Below are positions 10,277 through 18,885 of a DNA stretch of 64,000 nt, piece by piece. The position numbers were made by a program, and so were the translations under genes. Position 1 is the first letter of the stretch. The number at the start of each line of letters is the position of its first letter. The notes below the pieces were generated by a model. It searched no databases and was not told the origin of the DNA. It worked only from the letters and a program-made list of their open reading frames with translations. The DNA lies in contig JACKAN010000011.1 in NCBI GenBank assembly GCA_020635055.1, forward strand, positions 54,038 through 118,037. The letters are read 5' to 3'. The stretch comes from Pseudobdellovibrionaceae bacterium. GTDB lineage: Bacteria > Bdellovibrionota > Bdellovibrionia > Bdellovibrionales > UBA1609.

Positions 10277-10338
10277 TACCGATCTCTCCAAATTTTTCAT
10301 TTGTGTGTAAGTCTCTTAATTTACAATACATATTTTAA
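9076..10338 (+). CDS. IS481-family-like transposase (DDE integrase core)
   Basis: Cut-and-paste or copy-type DDE recombinase. An N-terminal helix-turn-helix region (GLSKKTVKRACEERGIS, about residues 33-50) precedes an HTH/IS481-type segment (KPFMGPEQIHFEL). The integrase core shows the first Asp in LQMDFKYV, the second in LQTDNDKSF and the Glu in LNGKVENTHKWDD, followed by the WNNHRATKTLGWLTP segment typical of the family. GTG at 9076 lies close behind GGGGAG. The last 25 or so residues (after about residue 395) are encoded by the right inverted repeat and flanking DNA, so the native C-terminus was probably different. All catalytic residues are intact. Confidence 0.85.
   Translation: MSELQYQLRELLTRLSSEAKKTTDSEIKKNYYLVRAVGLSKKTVKRACEERGISTRVFYKWAGRLIETESLESLRPLSKRPLYSPEQLDPRIEKRICRIRKQKPFMGPEQIHFELSQKLKKGLPHPSTIYQVLRRNGLIKKEYKKTLTKKHMKRYRRPIPGYLQMDFKYVPYAIDGKQFYQLSCVDHHSSWRLIRCYEHKDLVAVEDFLLELEQCCPFKIIQLQTDNDKSFTDKYRLGTDGYPTGAHTVDQWCKENEIEHKLIPIGQKELNGKVENTHKWDDREFFSQVNPLTLEQLQWASRKHEHRWNNHRATKTLGWLTPSQVLYKAQFFTIFWRLWYQQIAEEQDLTVTQIDKLGNTYVPVPKHIKNIRNTTKIKKTDFVDRYIKYMDWVAGNHMSVLPISPNFSFVCKSLNLQYIF
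10299..10316 (+). repeat. 18-bp direct repeat, right copy
   Basis: Second identical copy of atttgtgtgtaagtctct, 1408 bp from the first at 8891. It lies inside the extended 3' end of the transposase frame, beyond the presumed right inverted repeat. Confidence 0.85.
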
Positions 10339-10401
10339 TTTCACTCTCAATCAAGTGAAGCTGCATTTAAAGTGCCAAAGGAAATTAAATCAATCCTGGC
10401 T

Positions 10402-10889
10402 CTAGTAAATTGGGTCTCGCCAATCTATAATTTCAAATTCTTGAATTGGAATAACTCCTTTTACAAATACATGAGGAATTTTCCCCCAAGCAGGCGCTTC
10501 AGATTCTCCTCTAGATCTCCATTCATTATAAAATTCGTATGCTTCTTGAGGTACTTCATGGAGTTCTTTGTATGTACTGGAATCGATAAGATCAAATGCA
10601 AGGAAAGAGGAATTTTAAAAAAACGGACGGATCTATTGCTATCTGGAAAAACTGATTTTAACGCCTGAAATACTAGGCCTGGATGTATAGAAGAACAATG
10701 AATAACATCACCTCGGTTACAATTTAGCTTTGGTATTTTTTTATATGGTAACTCTTTTCTTTTTGGGTGATCATTGTATTTTTTTATTTCTATTTGAAAA
10801 ATTGAAGGCTGCTGATCTTTTAGTACAAAAAGTGGCTGTAATGTATTACCAAGCAAATTTGTAGGCACAGTATGATATATAAATTCCAT
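10402..10889 (-). pseudogene. Frameshifted hypothetical protein gene
   Basis: The minus strand opens at ATG 10889 with a GAGG ribosome site and reads MEFIYHTVPTNLLGNTLQPL up to about FFKIPLS near base 10600. The protein-like signal then continues in another frame (AFDLIDSSTYKELHEVPQEA, then YEFYNEW, then IPHVFVKGVIPIQEFEIIDW) to a TAG at 10402. A single indel near 10590-10620, close to a run of seven T on the minus strand, would join them into about 160 residues. The segments IPKLNCNRGDVIHC and IHPGLVFQAL look like those of small conserved hypothetical proteins known from Firmicutes and others; that resemblance is from memory. Sequencing error is possible. Confidence 0.6.
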
Positions 10890-10985
10890 TATAAATCCTC
10901 TGAGAAATAGTGTAGCAGGTTTTAAATTAATGGTCACATGGGTTTTGTTTTCCATCGAGACTCTGAACCAGAGGCATAAACTTGA

Positions 10986-11002
10986 TGTGTTCAGAGAACA
11001 CA
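10986..11002. repeat. Perfect 17-bp palindrome
   Basis: tgtgttc-aga-gaacaca: two 7-base arms with a 3-base spacer. It lies about 97 bp upstream of the frameshifted minus-strand gene and could be an operator. No T-run follows on either strand, so a terminator is unlikely. Confidence 0.5.
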
Positions 11003-11238
11003 GGCTGCGATTAAGGTCATAGATTTTAAGGAATAACTGAAATAAGTAATTTAGGGCTCTATGGCTGTTTACTTAGAAATGAAATCGAATTTATGTGGGT
11101 TAGAGGCTAAAATTTTCTATTTCAGTAACTTTGAAAAACATAAGGCTGAATCACTAAACCAATGGGTGAAACATTTATCCTATACACATTCATTGGATTT
11201 TTTTTAATAGTACTTTTTTGGACTTCAATTCCCAACGG

Positions 11239-11370
11239 CTATCCAATCAAAGAAAATGGGTCCGCGTTCATCTTGGTGTATTCCACTGGTTCCTGTAATT
11301 GGCGAAATCCAAGCACTGCCATTAAATCCTTTGGTTGTGAGGTAGAGACTTTAACTCCTACCTGATCCAT
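11239..11370 (-). pseudogene. Possible gene remnant (43-codon open frame)
   Basis: The minus strand reads MDQVGVKVSTSQPKDLMAVL and then GFRQLQEPVEYTKMNADPFS before a stop, with a composition that looks like protein. No ribosome site and no recognised family. The interval 10890-11501 otherwise holds only the palindrome at 10986 and AT-rich sequence. It may be the tail of a decayed gene; confidence is low. Confidence 0.25.
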
Positions 11371-11501
11371 GGCACCAGCTGTACGAGCCTGTACAATCTT
11401 TCAAGTGTGTGTTGTTTTGATACAATCTAAGGATTTGTCTTATTTTTGTTTTATTTTGATATACAATTAAAAAGAGTAGATTTTAAGAAAGTGGGGGCTT
11501 T

Positions 11502-12749
11502 ATGAGATCTAATTTGTTTACAAAGAAACATCTTTTAGTTTACTTGCTTGGCTTTCTTCCAGTTTTATTTCTAATGCAAAATTGCGACAAAACTCCCGTT
11601 CAGTTTACTCAACTAAATTTACAAGAAGGCGAGGTAGACAACACTAGTACTTCTTTAAATGATATACCCAGTAAGCAAGCATTAGTTTATGGTAGTTCAC
11701 CGGAGGATCGTCAATTTTTAGAAGATCGTATAACGAACTTTAAAGCTCCTGGCATGGATCAAATTTTTGGCAACTGGAGACGCTTGGCAGGTTCGCAAAT
11801 TTATCCAACTGCAAATGACATTGTAATGACTCCTGGAACAGAATACTGTTTTACTACATTAGATCCATTAACTGGCTTTTGGGAGCTAACCATTGACCCA
11901 TCGACAGGAAATCAAATAAACCCAAGTACTCATGGAGAGTGCGCCAACGACCCTGCTTTTTCAGCATCCTCGTGGAGTTTTTTTAAAAATCCAGACCGAC
12001 TACACACCTCAACTAATGCGGGAGTTTTTAATGGATTTATAAGTGGTATACCTTATGAAAACTACACTAACGAGGTCACACTGACGTCTGATAAAACAGA
12101 TGATGATGTAATATCTCTCATAATTGCTATGCTTGTTGACGAACAGGGTGTTGTTCATTCCCTTAGTGCCTCAAGATCTCAAGGGGGCTTCGTAGCACAT
12201 GCACAAGGCATGGATTTTGGATGGGGTATAATTTATCGTCAAAATAATGAAATCATTAATGTCTTTGGTGCTAGGTCTGTGGGTGGAACCAATGAAAACA
12301 AAGTGTCTGGAGACAAAAAAGGATGGAATGGCCGGAAAACACGAGTAAAAGTTAATCGTGCTGGAAATATAATTAAAGCTGAAGCCAGTAATTGGAGCAT
12401 GGAAAGCACTAATCTTTCCTATGATCCTGAAAGCTTAATTGAACTTGATTTGTCAGACAATTCTCTAGGTTTAGAAATATTTAAAAAACCAGCCTACTAC
12501 GGTTACGGCGTTCACAGTCAGTCGGGAGCACAGTTTCAGGATATAGTTTTCTCCATGCCATTTCAAAATGAATTTATCTACGATCTTCAAGGGGATCTTG
12601 TCTATGAAAGAAATGAGAAGGGTGTTTATAATGTTTTATCCGGACAGAGTGCCTTTGAAGCCCTCGGTTATCCCTCTCGCATTGGAAACGTTGAGACTCA
12701 GAAAGAATTTCATTTAGAATCTTTCCGAAAATACTCAAGGATTAAATAA
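11502..12749 (+). CDS. Predicted lipoprotein of unknown function (415 residues)
   Basis: The N-terminus is a type II signal peptide: basic MRSNLFTKKH, a hydrophobic core, and the lipobox LFLMQNC with the acceptor Cys near residue 28. The Asp directly after the cysteine (CDKTP) would be an inner-membrane retention signal under the E. coli Lol rule, which may not hold in this phylum. The rest is a soluble domain rich in aromatic residues and glycine, with no motif I recognise. A G-rich ribosome site (GTGGGGGC) precedes the ATG. Lgt, the enzyme that would modify it, is encoded at 47972 in this window. Confidence 0.72.
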   Translation: MRSNLFTKKHLLVYLLGFLPVLFLMQNCDKTPVQFTQLNLQEGEVDNTSTSLNDIPSKQALVYGSSPEDRQFLEDRITNFKAPGMDQIFGNWRRLAGSQIYPTANDIVMTPGTEYCFTTLDPLTGFWELTIDPSTGNQINPSTHGECANDPAFSASSWSFFKNPDRLHTSTNAGVFNGFISGIPYENYTNEVTLTSDKTDDDVISLIIAMLVDEQGVVHSLSASRSQGGFVAHAQGMDFGWGIIYRQNNEIINVFGARSVGGTNENKVSGDKKGWNGRKTRVKVNRAGNIIKAEASNWSMESTNLSYDPESLIELDLSDNSLGLEIFKKPAYYGYGVHSQSGAQFQDIVFSMPFQNEFIYDLQGDLVYERNEKGVYNVLSGQSAFEALGYPSRIGNVETQKEFHLESFRKYSRIK

Positions 12750-12811
12750 AAAATGAGGCCAAGATTACCGAAGAGTTTTTTATTATTTAGATAAAATCAG
12801 TTATTGTTTTT

Positions 12812-12834
12812 TTTCTCTTTCTCTTTCTCTTTCT
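12812..12834 (+). repeat. Hexanucleotide tract (TTTCTC)n
   Basis: Three complete TTTCTC units and a partial fourth, in the 237-bp gap between the lipoprotein gene and the next secreted-protein gene. Such tracts are prone to slippage; here it lies more than 150 bp from the next start codon, so a phase-variation role is only a possibility. Nothing else was seen in this gap. Confidence 0.7.
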
Positions 12835-12986
12835 ATCTACTTTAGCAGTTCAAGGGTAAATAGAATATTCCGACTATTTAAACTCTAAATGCTGCTGTTA
12901 AAAATTACGAATATCTTTAATTTCCACTAAGATGGGAACGAGTTGCCATTTAGTGGTGGCATGAATCATGCTATGATCACATAAAT

Positions 12987-14120
12987 ATGGACATTCGAAT
13001 CATGAACACTATTTCCTTAACGATTGTGGCAGTAATATTGTCAACCTTATTGACAGATGAGGTCCGAGCTACGTCTCCAGGGGTAAGTCTACGACGTACC
13101 GCAGAGTCTACAGAAAATAATAGCCCAATGAGGGATGTTCCAAAAAGTATGTTTGATGGGCCAAATTGCTTTACTGCCGCATTATTTCAAACGGATTATT
13201 TAAATTATTTAAGGATTGTTACACATAGTGAATTTAAATTTGTTATTAATAATTTTTTTAAGTGTAAAGAGGTTAAAAAAATTAATTTAATAAAACATGG
13301 AAATTTGGGAACTGTATATTTAAATGATATGCCTATTCATGCATTTACAATGCTTGATCCCCAAACAGCTTTCGAAAAAGATAGTTTTTTGGCAATAAAT
13401 AATCCTAAAATAACAAAAAACTTTTGGGAAAGGAATGTTTATTGTAAAAGTCCAGGTTTATGTAAGTTAGGATCTTATGAAATTAGCACCCATGTAGATA
13501 ACTGTAATTATGTTCCTCCTGAAGAACTCATAAGAATAAAGGATGATTTTAATGAGGTATTTTTAGCTATTTCTGAGATAAATACGAAAGGAGAAATCCA
13601 TCTAAGACAGGATCAGTTTGGAACTATTTTAGAGAGACTGTATTTAAGTATAGAGTTGAGTATGCACAATTATACTAGTAAAGAGATTTATTATACATTT
13701 GTGTTATTGAAATCACTAAACCATCAATTGTATGCTTATTTGAAATCCTTTTCATCTCTAGAGCCTATGAATTTAAAAACAACTTCATTAAATAAAGTCA
13801 TAGAAGTTGCATTTAAGTTATACTCCTTGCTTTTTAAAAAATTTAACTTCTTGTTGCAACGTGAAGATGTTCTAAAGTTAATTGATGGAGGGTCGCCAAG
13901 ATACATTAAAAATCTTAAAGAATTTACGACAGCCGAATTTATAAAATATCCATTGGAATTAATTAATTTTTTCGAATTCCTTCCTTCTGAGGACTCGATA
14001 AAACGGCTTTTAATTGTTTATAATGAAATTGATGACTTTAATATTAAAGAAAGTATATTAGAGTCAATTTCCAGAATCAAAACGAAGTGTATGTTGCAAA
14101 CTTACTTTTGTGGCAGATAG
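12987..14120 (+). CDS. Secreted Cys/His protein, copy 1 (377 residues)
   Basis: A signal peptide (MNTISLTIVAVILSTLL, cleavage near residue 28) leads into a domain with GPNCFTAALF (Cys 61), CKEVK (near 93-97), GNLG and HAFTMLDPQTAFEK (His 118). The order Cys ... C-KEVK ... G-(D/N) ... His-Ala ... F-x-K recurs in the next gene, so the two are probably related. A Cys nucleophile at an N-terminal helix and a His on a later strand is the layout of NlpC/P60- or papain-like thiol hydrolases, but this is inference and no family name can be given. The C-terminal 200 residues are helical and AT-rich coding. ATG at 13002 is an alternative start. Confidence 0.65.
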   Translation: MDIRIMNTISLTIVAVILSTLLTDEVRATSPGVSLRRTAESTENNSPMRDVPKSMFDGPNCFTAALFQTDYLNYLRIVTHSEFKFVINNFFKCKEVKKINLIKHGNLGTVYLNDMPIHAFTMLDPQTAFEKDSFLAINNPKITKNFWERNVYCKSPGLCKLGSYEISTHVDNCNYVPPEELIRIKDDFNEVFLAISEINTKGEIHLRQDQFGTILERLYLSIELSMHNYTSKEIYYTFVLLKSLNHQLYAYLKSFSSLEPMNLKTTSLNKVIEVAFKLYSLLFKKFNFLLQREDVLKLIDGGSPRYIKNLKEFTTAEFIKYPLELINFFEFLPSEDSIKRLLIVYNEIDDFNIKESILESISRIKTKCMLQTYFCGR

Positions 14121-14353
14121 GGGTGCCAAGAGCGTGAGTCCTTTCTAAATTGCAAACTCGTCATTCGCTTTGAAAATGCCAAGAAATTTGTAAGTTATCT
14201 AGATTTAACACCGAGAAGTTTAGTGTTTTGTAGTTCTCTGGAAAAGCAGTGACGAATCCCACGGATGCGATGACGAAAACCCATGAACCATTGCAAGTTC
14301 GATTAGTTTTACTGAGTGTCGGGCATTTTGGAAAACTAGACATTTGGAGGTCG

Positions 14354-15376
14354 ATGATGAATAAAATAAATCCGATAAAACTAATAGTGAATATTCGAAC
14401 AATAGTTTCAATATCTTTGTATGTACTATTATTGTCTTCGCACTTACAAGCAGAAGAAGGTATTAGGTTTTTTTCAGACAATATCTCTAGTAAACCTTAT
14501 CTGTATGGAACCAATTGTGAAGATCTTCGCAAACAAGCTTTAGAAATCGTCAAGCTTCGAACTAAGAAAGATCGACCTCAAGTAAAAAGTCTTCGATCCT
14601 GCGAGAATGTTTCAATGTCAGAGGCAAGCGAAATAAATTTTAAAGAAGAAATAGGAAGTGCGGATGGGAAATATAAGACAACTACGTTTAGCAGCTCCAA
14701 GCTAAAATATCGAATCGACATTGAGAATTTAATTCCACACCGTATTTTACCTTTATTACACTTAGCTAAGGTAACAGCAATAATAGATTGCCGTAGTAGC
14801 GCTGCATTTGTGGCTGATCTAACTTCTGCACCTGTGAATTCAATGCTAAGACTACCAAATATTCTTTGCAAAGAAGTAAAAACTCCAAAGACAGGGGATA
14901 TTGTAAGATCAAGTGCTCACGATGCAATTTTTATTTCGGAAGATTTATTTCTTAGTAAAACAGCACCCTCCGGGAAATATGCCCTTCGATTTATGGACTA
15001 TAAGTATATTTCTTCTATTTTTTATGAAACAGGAAACTCTAATATTGATGGAAAACAATATTTTCGCTGTCAATCTATAGATGATTACTTTAAACATAAT
15101 AAAGTTCTTTTGACAAATTCCGAGGTATCAGCCATAGGAAAAATAAAACATGCAGAAAAAAGCCTCTTCAAAAATCTAATAGCACGCGAACCCAGTTTCG
15201 GGCTAAAATCAAATTGTCATAATATAGTTCAACAACTTCTTGGTGATTCAGATGTAAAAAATCTACTAAAAAGATTTCCAACACTGCCGGCTTCATATTA
15301 TCATACACAAATGTGTGATCCCTTCTACCTAGATTTTCGAAATGATCTCTCAAAATCACCGAAAGAAATCAATTAG
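14354..15376 (+). CDS. Secreted Cys/His protein, copy 2 (340 residues)
   Basis: The start is placed at ATG 14354 or 14357, just behind GGAGG; the longer frame from 14249 lacks a ribosome site. A signal peptide (VSISLYVLLLSSHLQA) ends before EEG. The middle carries DCRSSAAF (Cys about 146), CKEVKTPKTGDI and HDAIFISEDLFLSK (His about 189), matching the Cys-AA-F, CKEVK, GD/GN and H-x-(A/F) layout of the preceding gene. Further pairs of Cys (YFRC, SNCHN) may form disulfides. The function is unknown; the pairing suggests a local duplication that has since diverged. Confidence 0.63.
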   Translation: MMNKINPIKLIVNIRTIVSISLYVLLLSSHLQAEEGIRFFSDNISSKPYLYGTNCEDLRKQALEIVKLRTKKDRPQVKSLRSCENVSMSEASEINFKEEIGSADGKYKTTTFSSSKLKYRIDIENLIPHRILPLLHLAKVTAIIDCRSSAAFVADLTSAPVNSMLRLPNILCKEVKTPKTGDIVRSSAHDAIFISEDLFLSKTAPSGKYALRFMDYKYISSIFYETGNSNIDGKQYFRCQSIDDYFKHNKVLLTNSEVSAIGKIKHAEKSLFKNLIAREPSFGLKSNCHNIVQQLLGDSDVKNLLKRFPTLPASYYHTQMCDPFYLDFRNDLSKSPKEIN

Positions 15377-15849
15377 CCTAAAAAAAACATTTACCTGCTT
15401 TAGAGACTCAATATGTATAAACTTTAGTCAAAATTGGCTGATTGACCCCTGAGTGTTTAGGAGTTACTGAAATAATTAATTTGGTGTTTTGCGAAGGTTT
15501 TTCACCGTGCATTGAACATCTAGCAGTGCAAGAAAGTGGGGCTAAAACAAAGCACTGGGACGAGAAAGGGAGTCATCGCCTTCACCCAAAGTTTCGATGG
15601 TAGCCTGAATCAATTCAATAATTATTTTCTAGATTGGTATTGTTACGGACCTTTGGCCACATAGAGTATTAATAAGCAAATAATAAAAACATTCAAAAGA
15701 AAAACAAAGGTACAGAAATGAAAAAAATAACACATTAGCTAAACTTTCATTTATTTAGCTGGATATACGTCCAGGGCCCAGCAAATAAGTCAAAAATCTT
15801 TCGAATTTGATTTTTCTTTTTATGTAATATTACTTGAAGGCGGTCATCC
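15377..15849. other. Intergenic region, no gene seen
   Basis: About 470 bp of AT-rich sequence. The minus strand between roughly 15525 and 15620 contains a short protein-like stretch ELIQATIETLGEGDDSLSR, flanked by stops, which may be debris of a lost gene. A segment near 15465-15485 (gttactgaaataattaattt) resembles one near 11025-11050. No promoter or terminator could be assigned. Confidence 0.4.
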
Positions 15850-16149
15850 ATGGAACCATTAGATATTACTCAAATACAAAATAAACAATGGGATGCCATC
15901 ATTGTGGGATCAGGAATGGGCGGGGCAACTTTAGCATTGGCTCTTAGTCAGGCCGGAATGAAGGTTTTAGTTTTAGAAAAGGGCCATTATGTTGGTTTTG
16001 ATTTGAAATTACGTGGAGCATATCCTGAAGAGGACTCACGCATTCAAAACCTGACAATAGATTATAACAAACTTCGAGAGTGGGGACGTTATTCTTCATT
16101 AATTAGAAATCAAAATAAGGAATTTACTCCTTCGATGAGTTTAAAATAA
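15850..16149 (+). pseudogene. Truncated FAD-dependent (GMC/cholesterol-oxidase-like) oxidoreductase
   Basis: Only the N-terminal dinucleotide-binding fold remains: IIVGSGMGGATLALALSQAG followed by VLVLEKGHYVG, an FAD-binding GxGxxG motif with the acidic end of the second strand. Full-length relatives have over 500 residues; here a stop codon follows after 99 residues, and no continuation is visible in any frame before the next gene on the other strand. The catalytic region is absent, so it is almost certainly a deletion remnant. Confidence 0.75.
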
Positions 16150-16205
16150 ACAATGCTTTTAAGGATTTCCTATTGGGCTGACTAGCTACACCTCATAAAT
16201 TTAAC

Positions 16206-16246
16206 CGGGAACCATTTTAATCGGGAACCATTTTGGGAACCCTTTT
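16206..16246 (+). repeat. Short tandem repeat cgggaaccatttt
   Basis: Two copies of cgggaaccatttt (16206-16218 and 16222-16234) and a third partial copy gggaaccctttt. It sits at the 3' end of the minus-strand phospholipase-like gene and next to the truncated oxidoreductase. It may mark the deletion junction. Confidence 0.6.
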
Positions 16247-16247
16247 G

Positions 16248-18776
16248 TTAAATTAATTTGAATAATCTATCTAGTAGGTTCATTTCTTCTTGTTTTTTTC
16301 TTTCTTCGGCTTGGTCATTAATTTCTGTGTATGGGCTGGGTTGTATGGCTTTGACCGATCGCAAAGAAAGATCATAGACTTCTTTTAAGACAAGTAAAAT
16401 TTTTGATTTTGCAAATTGAATATGATCTGGTTTATAGCGCTTGTCGATTTCGCGATTGTGAATAACTTCATCCAGTTTAGATGCTTGCAAAGTATTGAGT
16501 TGATCAAAGCTATAGAAAAACAAAAAAGCATTTAAGTTTTGCACAACATCTTCTCTGATGATTTCATTTTTTAACCATAGAGTGTACTGTTCTACAATAT
16601 GGGGTGCGTTCCTGATAAGCATAGCATTGTTAGTGTCCATCATATATGAGCGGAAATCGGCATTGGAAGACCCCACCAATATGTGCTCGCTACCAAACAC
16701 GGTTACCTTTGTATGAAGTGACTTCTTTTTATCAGCCATATCTTGGCCGATATATTCCATTAAGTTAAACTGTGCGCACTGGTTGAGGTCGTCATTTGTA
16801 ACTTGGGTAGTGCCATCGGCATAGAGTTGTATTTTGCATTTGCTGTTTTGTTCAATATTCTGTTTGTAGTAATCGTAAAAAGCCTTCATGGCATATATCC
16901 CAAAGGCATTTACCGGGCTTAAATCAGTGGTGGCAATGGAGTTTGTAATAATATTTACTTTCACCCGTCCACAGGGGAGTGATCCATCCACCATTTTGCC
17001 AAAGGCAGTTAATAATACAGAAGGTGGAGCTAAATAGGCATTGTGAATATAAACATCTTGTTGAGTTTTTGTTTGCTCTGAATAACTACAGACTTCAAGC
17101 AAGCTTCTCATCCAAGTCTCATGGAGGTAGCGACCATAAAGAGAAGCCTTTCCATCTTTTGCACCATGAATTCTTTTACTTTCCCCAGCCTTTAATTTTT
17201 TATCGAAGGTCAAATTTTCTAAATAATAGAGCTTAACTGTTTGGACATCGCTGGAAGATAATTTAAAAACAGGATCTGTAGTAGAAGGAGTGTACAGGCT
17301 TTCATAGGATTGAATGTTTTTGTTCATCAACTGCCACTGATCATTGAGTCTTTGTTTCAAACTCACTTTAAATCCAGAATTAATTTTTGTATTTATACAC
17401 TCACTAATCAGGTTTTTTTGTTTTTTTAAATCAGAGTCTGCAACATTAGTGTCAGCCAGGTCTATGTTTGCAATTTCAGAACCAGAAAGATCCATTTTAA
17501 TTAGACATTCTTTTTTAGCATAATTATAATTGGCTACCCATTCGTAGGGCATTATTTTTTCTAGATCAACAATGCTTGCAACTAAAACTTCATGCTCCCA
17601 GAGTTTATCAAAAGAGTGAGATAGTTTTATGTCCTTGTGATTTAATTCAAGTGTAAGATCGGTATCCATAAAGGTGTATTTAGAGCTGAGTTTGTTCGCC
17701 TTCATATGATAGGAATTTTCTAAATTCCGTCCACCCATAACTAAATTTTGCTTATCACTGAAAAGAAACTTATGGTGAATAAAATCAGTTAGATACTCCC
17801 AGTCTAAGCTTCTCTCTTCGGGGGCGACATTAAAAGCTTTTGAGTTCCCTAAATCTAAAGGGATAAGTCCCGATAGTAAATTGTAAATAGGATTCACGTC
17901 ATCGCCATAGACTTTAAATGAAACATACAATTCTAAATTTGCAACAATACGCTCTATTCCGCTGCCAAATTTAGCTTTTTTAATTAGCTGCATAAACTCT
18001 TTTAATTTTTCAACATCTTCATTAGTGGAGGAGTCCCCGCTGTTTCTAATGGCATCCAATTTTTCTTTAGATAATTTTTGACCCTTCAGTACGGATTGGA
18101 CAATAAGGTCGCCATTTTTAGCATAGAGGCCGGCTAAAAACTGAGCGGTCAATGGAGATAAGTTTTTAAGGTCTAAAGTGGAAATGTTTTTGATTCTATC
18201 CTGTTGAGTTTCATTTTCAAAAAGGGCATCCACTTTTGGTAATTTTACGTTTGCACAAGCTTTAGGGTTTTCATTGTCATTAAACTTGTCGCCACAATCT
18301 AAGGTCATATAGGTAGCACCTAGAACAACGTTTCTAGTGGGGCGTCCATAAAAGCGAACCTGTATACGATCTTCACCAGCAAGGTTTTTTCCACCCTTTT
18401 CAATTAACATATTAAACATGTCTAAACGATTGTAGTTTTGAAGTAGATCAACTAAGATTCTGACATTTACATTTCTTTGAGCGGCCTCAATTATTTTTTT
18501 ATTTATAACTGAAGTTGTCGCATCATCAGACCAAATATAATAAATAGCATCAATACTTTCTGTGGAATCATCAATGAGTTCTAGTTTATCTAAAAAAGCT
18601 TGATCATTGTCGGTTACAATTTTTAAATTTTTAATATTTTGACTATCAATTTGTGATGTAGAAAGTTCTGTTAATTTCTCGTCCGTCAAAAGGGCTTCGG
18701 ACATGGCCCAAGAATTGATAGAGATAAAAGTGAATGTTTCAATTAAGAATATGAGTTTTAATAATAGCTTACACAT
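16248..18776 (-). CDS. Secreted phospholipase D-like protein (842 residues)
   Basis: A signal peptide (LLLKLIFLIETFTFISINSWA) precedes two PLD-like halves. The first half opens with AIYYIWSDDATTSVIN and NVNVRILVDLLQ, and has a full HKD motif, HHKFLFSD followed by GGRN. The second half has LHTKVTVFG followed by GSSN, that is HxK and the downstream GS-N but a Gly where the HKD Asp is expected. Family members transfer or hydrolyse phosphatidyl groups; export suggests action on envelope or prey/host lipids. It is larger than cardiolipin synthase (about 480 residues) because of a long insert between the halves. The divergent position of lpd downstream is not functionally suggestive. Confidence 0.8.
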   Translation of the reverse strand: MCKLLLKLIFLIETFTFISINSWAMSEALLTDEKLTELSTSQIDSQNIKNLKIVTDNDQAFLDKLELIDDSTESIDAIYYIWSDDATTSVINKKIIEAAQRNVNVRILVDLLQNYNRLDMFNMLIEKGGKNLAGEDRIQVRFYGRPTRNVVLGATYMTLDCGDKFNDNENPKACANVKLPKVDALFENETQQDRIKNISTLDLKNLSPLTAQFLAGLYAKNGDLIVQSVLKGQKLSKEKLDAIRNSGDSSTNEDVEKLKEFMQLIKKAKFGSGIERIVANLELYVSFKVYGDDVNPIYNLLSGLIPLDLGNSKAFNVAPEERSLDWEYLTDFIHHKFLFSDKQNLVMGGRNLENSYHMKANKLSSKYTFMDTDLTLELNHKDIKLSHSFDKLWEHEVLVASIVDLEKIMPYEWVANYNYAKKECLIKMDLSGSEIANIDLADTNVADSDLKKQKNLISECINTKINSGFKVSLKQRLNDQWQLMNKNIQSYESLYTPSTTDPVFKLSSSDVQTVKLYYLENLTFDKKLKAGESKRIHGAKDGKASLYGRYLHETWMRSLLEVCSYSEQTKTQQDVYIHNAYLAPPSVLLTAFGKMVDGSLPCGRVKVNIITNSIATTDLSPVNAFGIYAMKAFYDYYKQNIEQNSKCKIQLYADGTTQVTNDDLNQCAQFNLMEYIGQDMADKKKSLHTKVTVFGSEHILVGSSNADFRSYMMDTNNAMLIRNAPHIVEQYTLWLKNEIIREDVVQNLNAFLFFYSFDQLNTLQASKLDEVIHNREIDKRYKPDHIQFAKSKILLVLKEVYDLSLRSVKAIQPSPYTEINDQAEERKKQEEMNLLDRLFKLI

Positions 18777-18850
18777 AATACCTTACCCCTTGGTTTAAGC
18801 CTTCAGATTGAAATTGAATAATACATGATTAATTGTTAGTCACAGGATTG

Positions 18851-18871
18851 AGGAGGCAAGGCCTCCTTTTT
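18851..18871. terminator. Hairpin with T-run between lpd and the phospholipase-like gene
   Basis: aggaggc-aag-gcctcct is a 7-bp GC-rich stem with a 3-base loop, followed by a run of T on the plus strand. It lies 15 bp beyond the lpd stop codon, where the suc operon (minus strand) should end. The T-run is on the plus-strand side; on the minus strand the stem is preceded by A-rich sequence, so it may act mainly against plus-strand readthrough or in both directions. Confidence 0.6.
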
Positions 18872-18885
18872 GAAAAGTCTACATA

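Noticed and set aside
11162..11365. Plus-strand open frame of 67 codons
   Set aside because: No ribosome site and an implausible composition; the opposite strand holds the more protein-like remnant.
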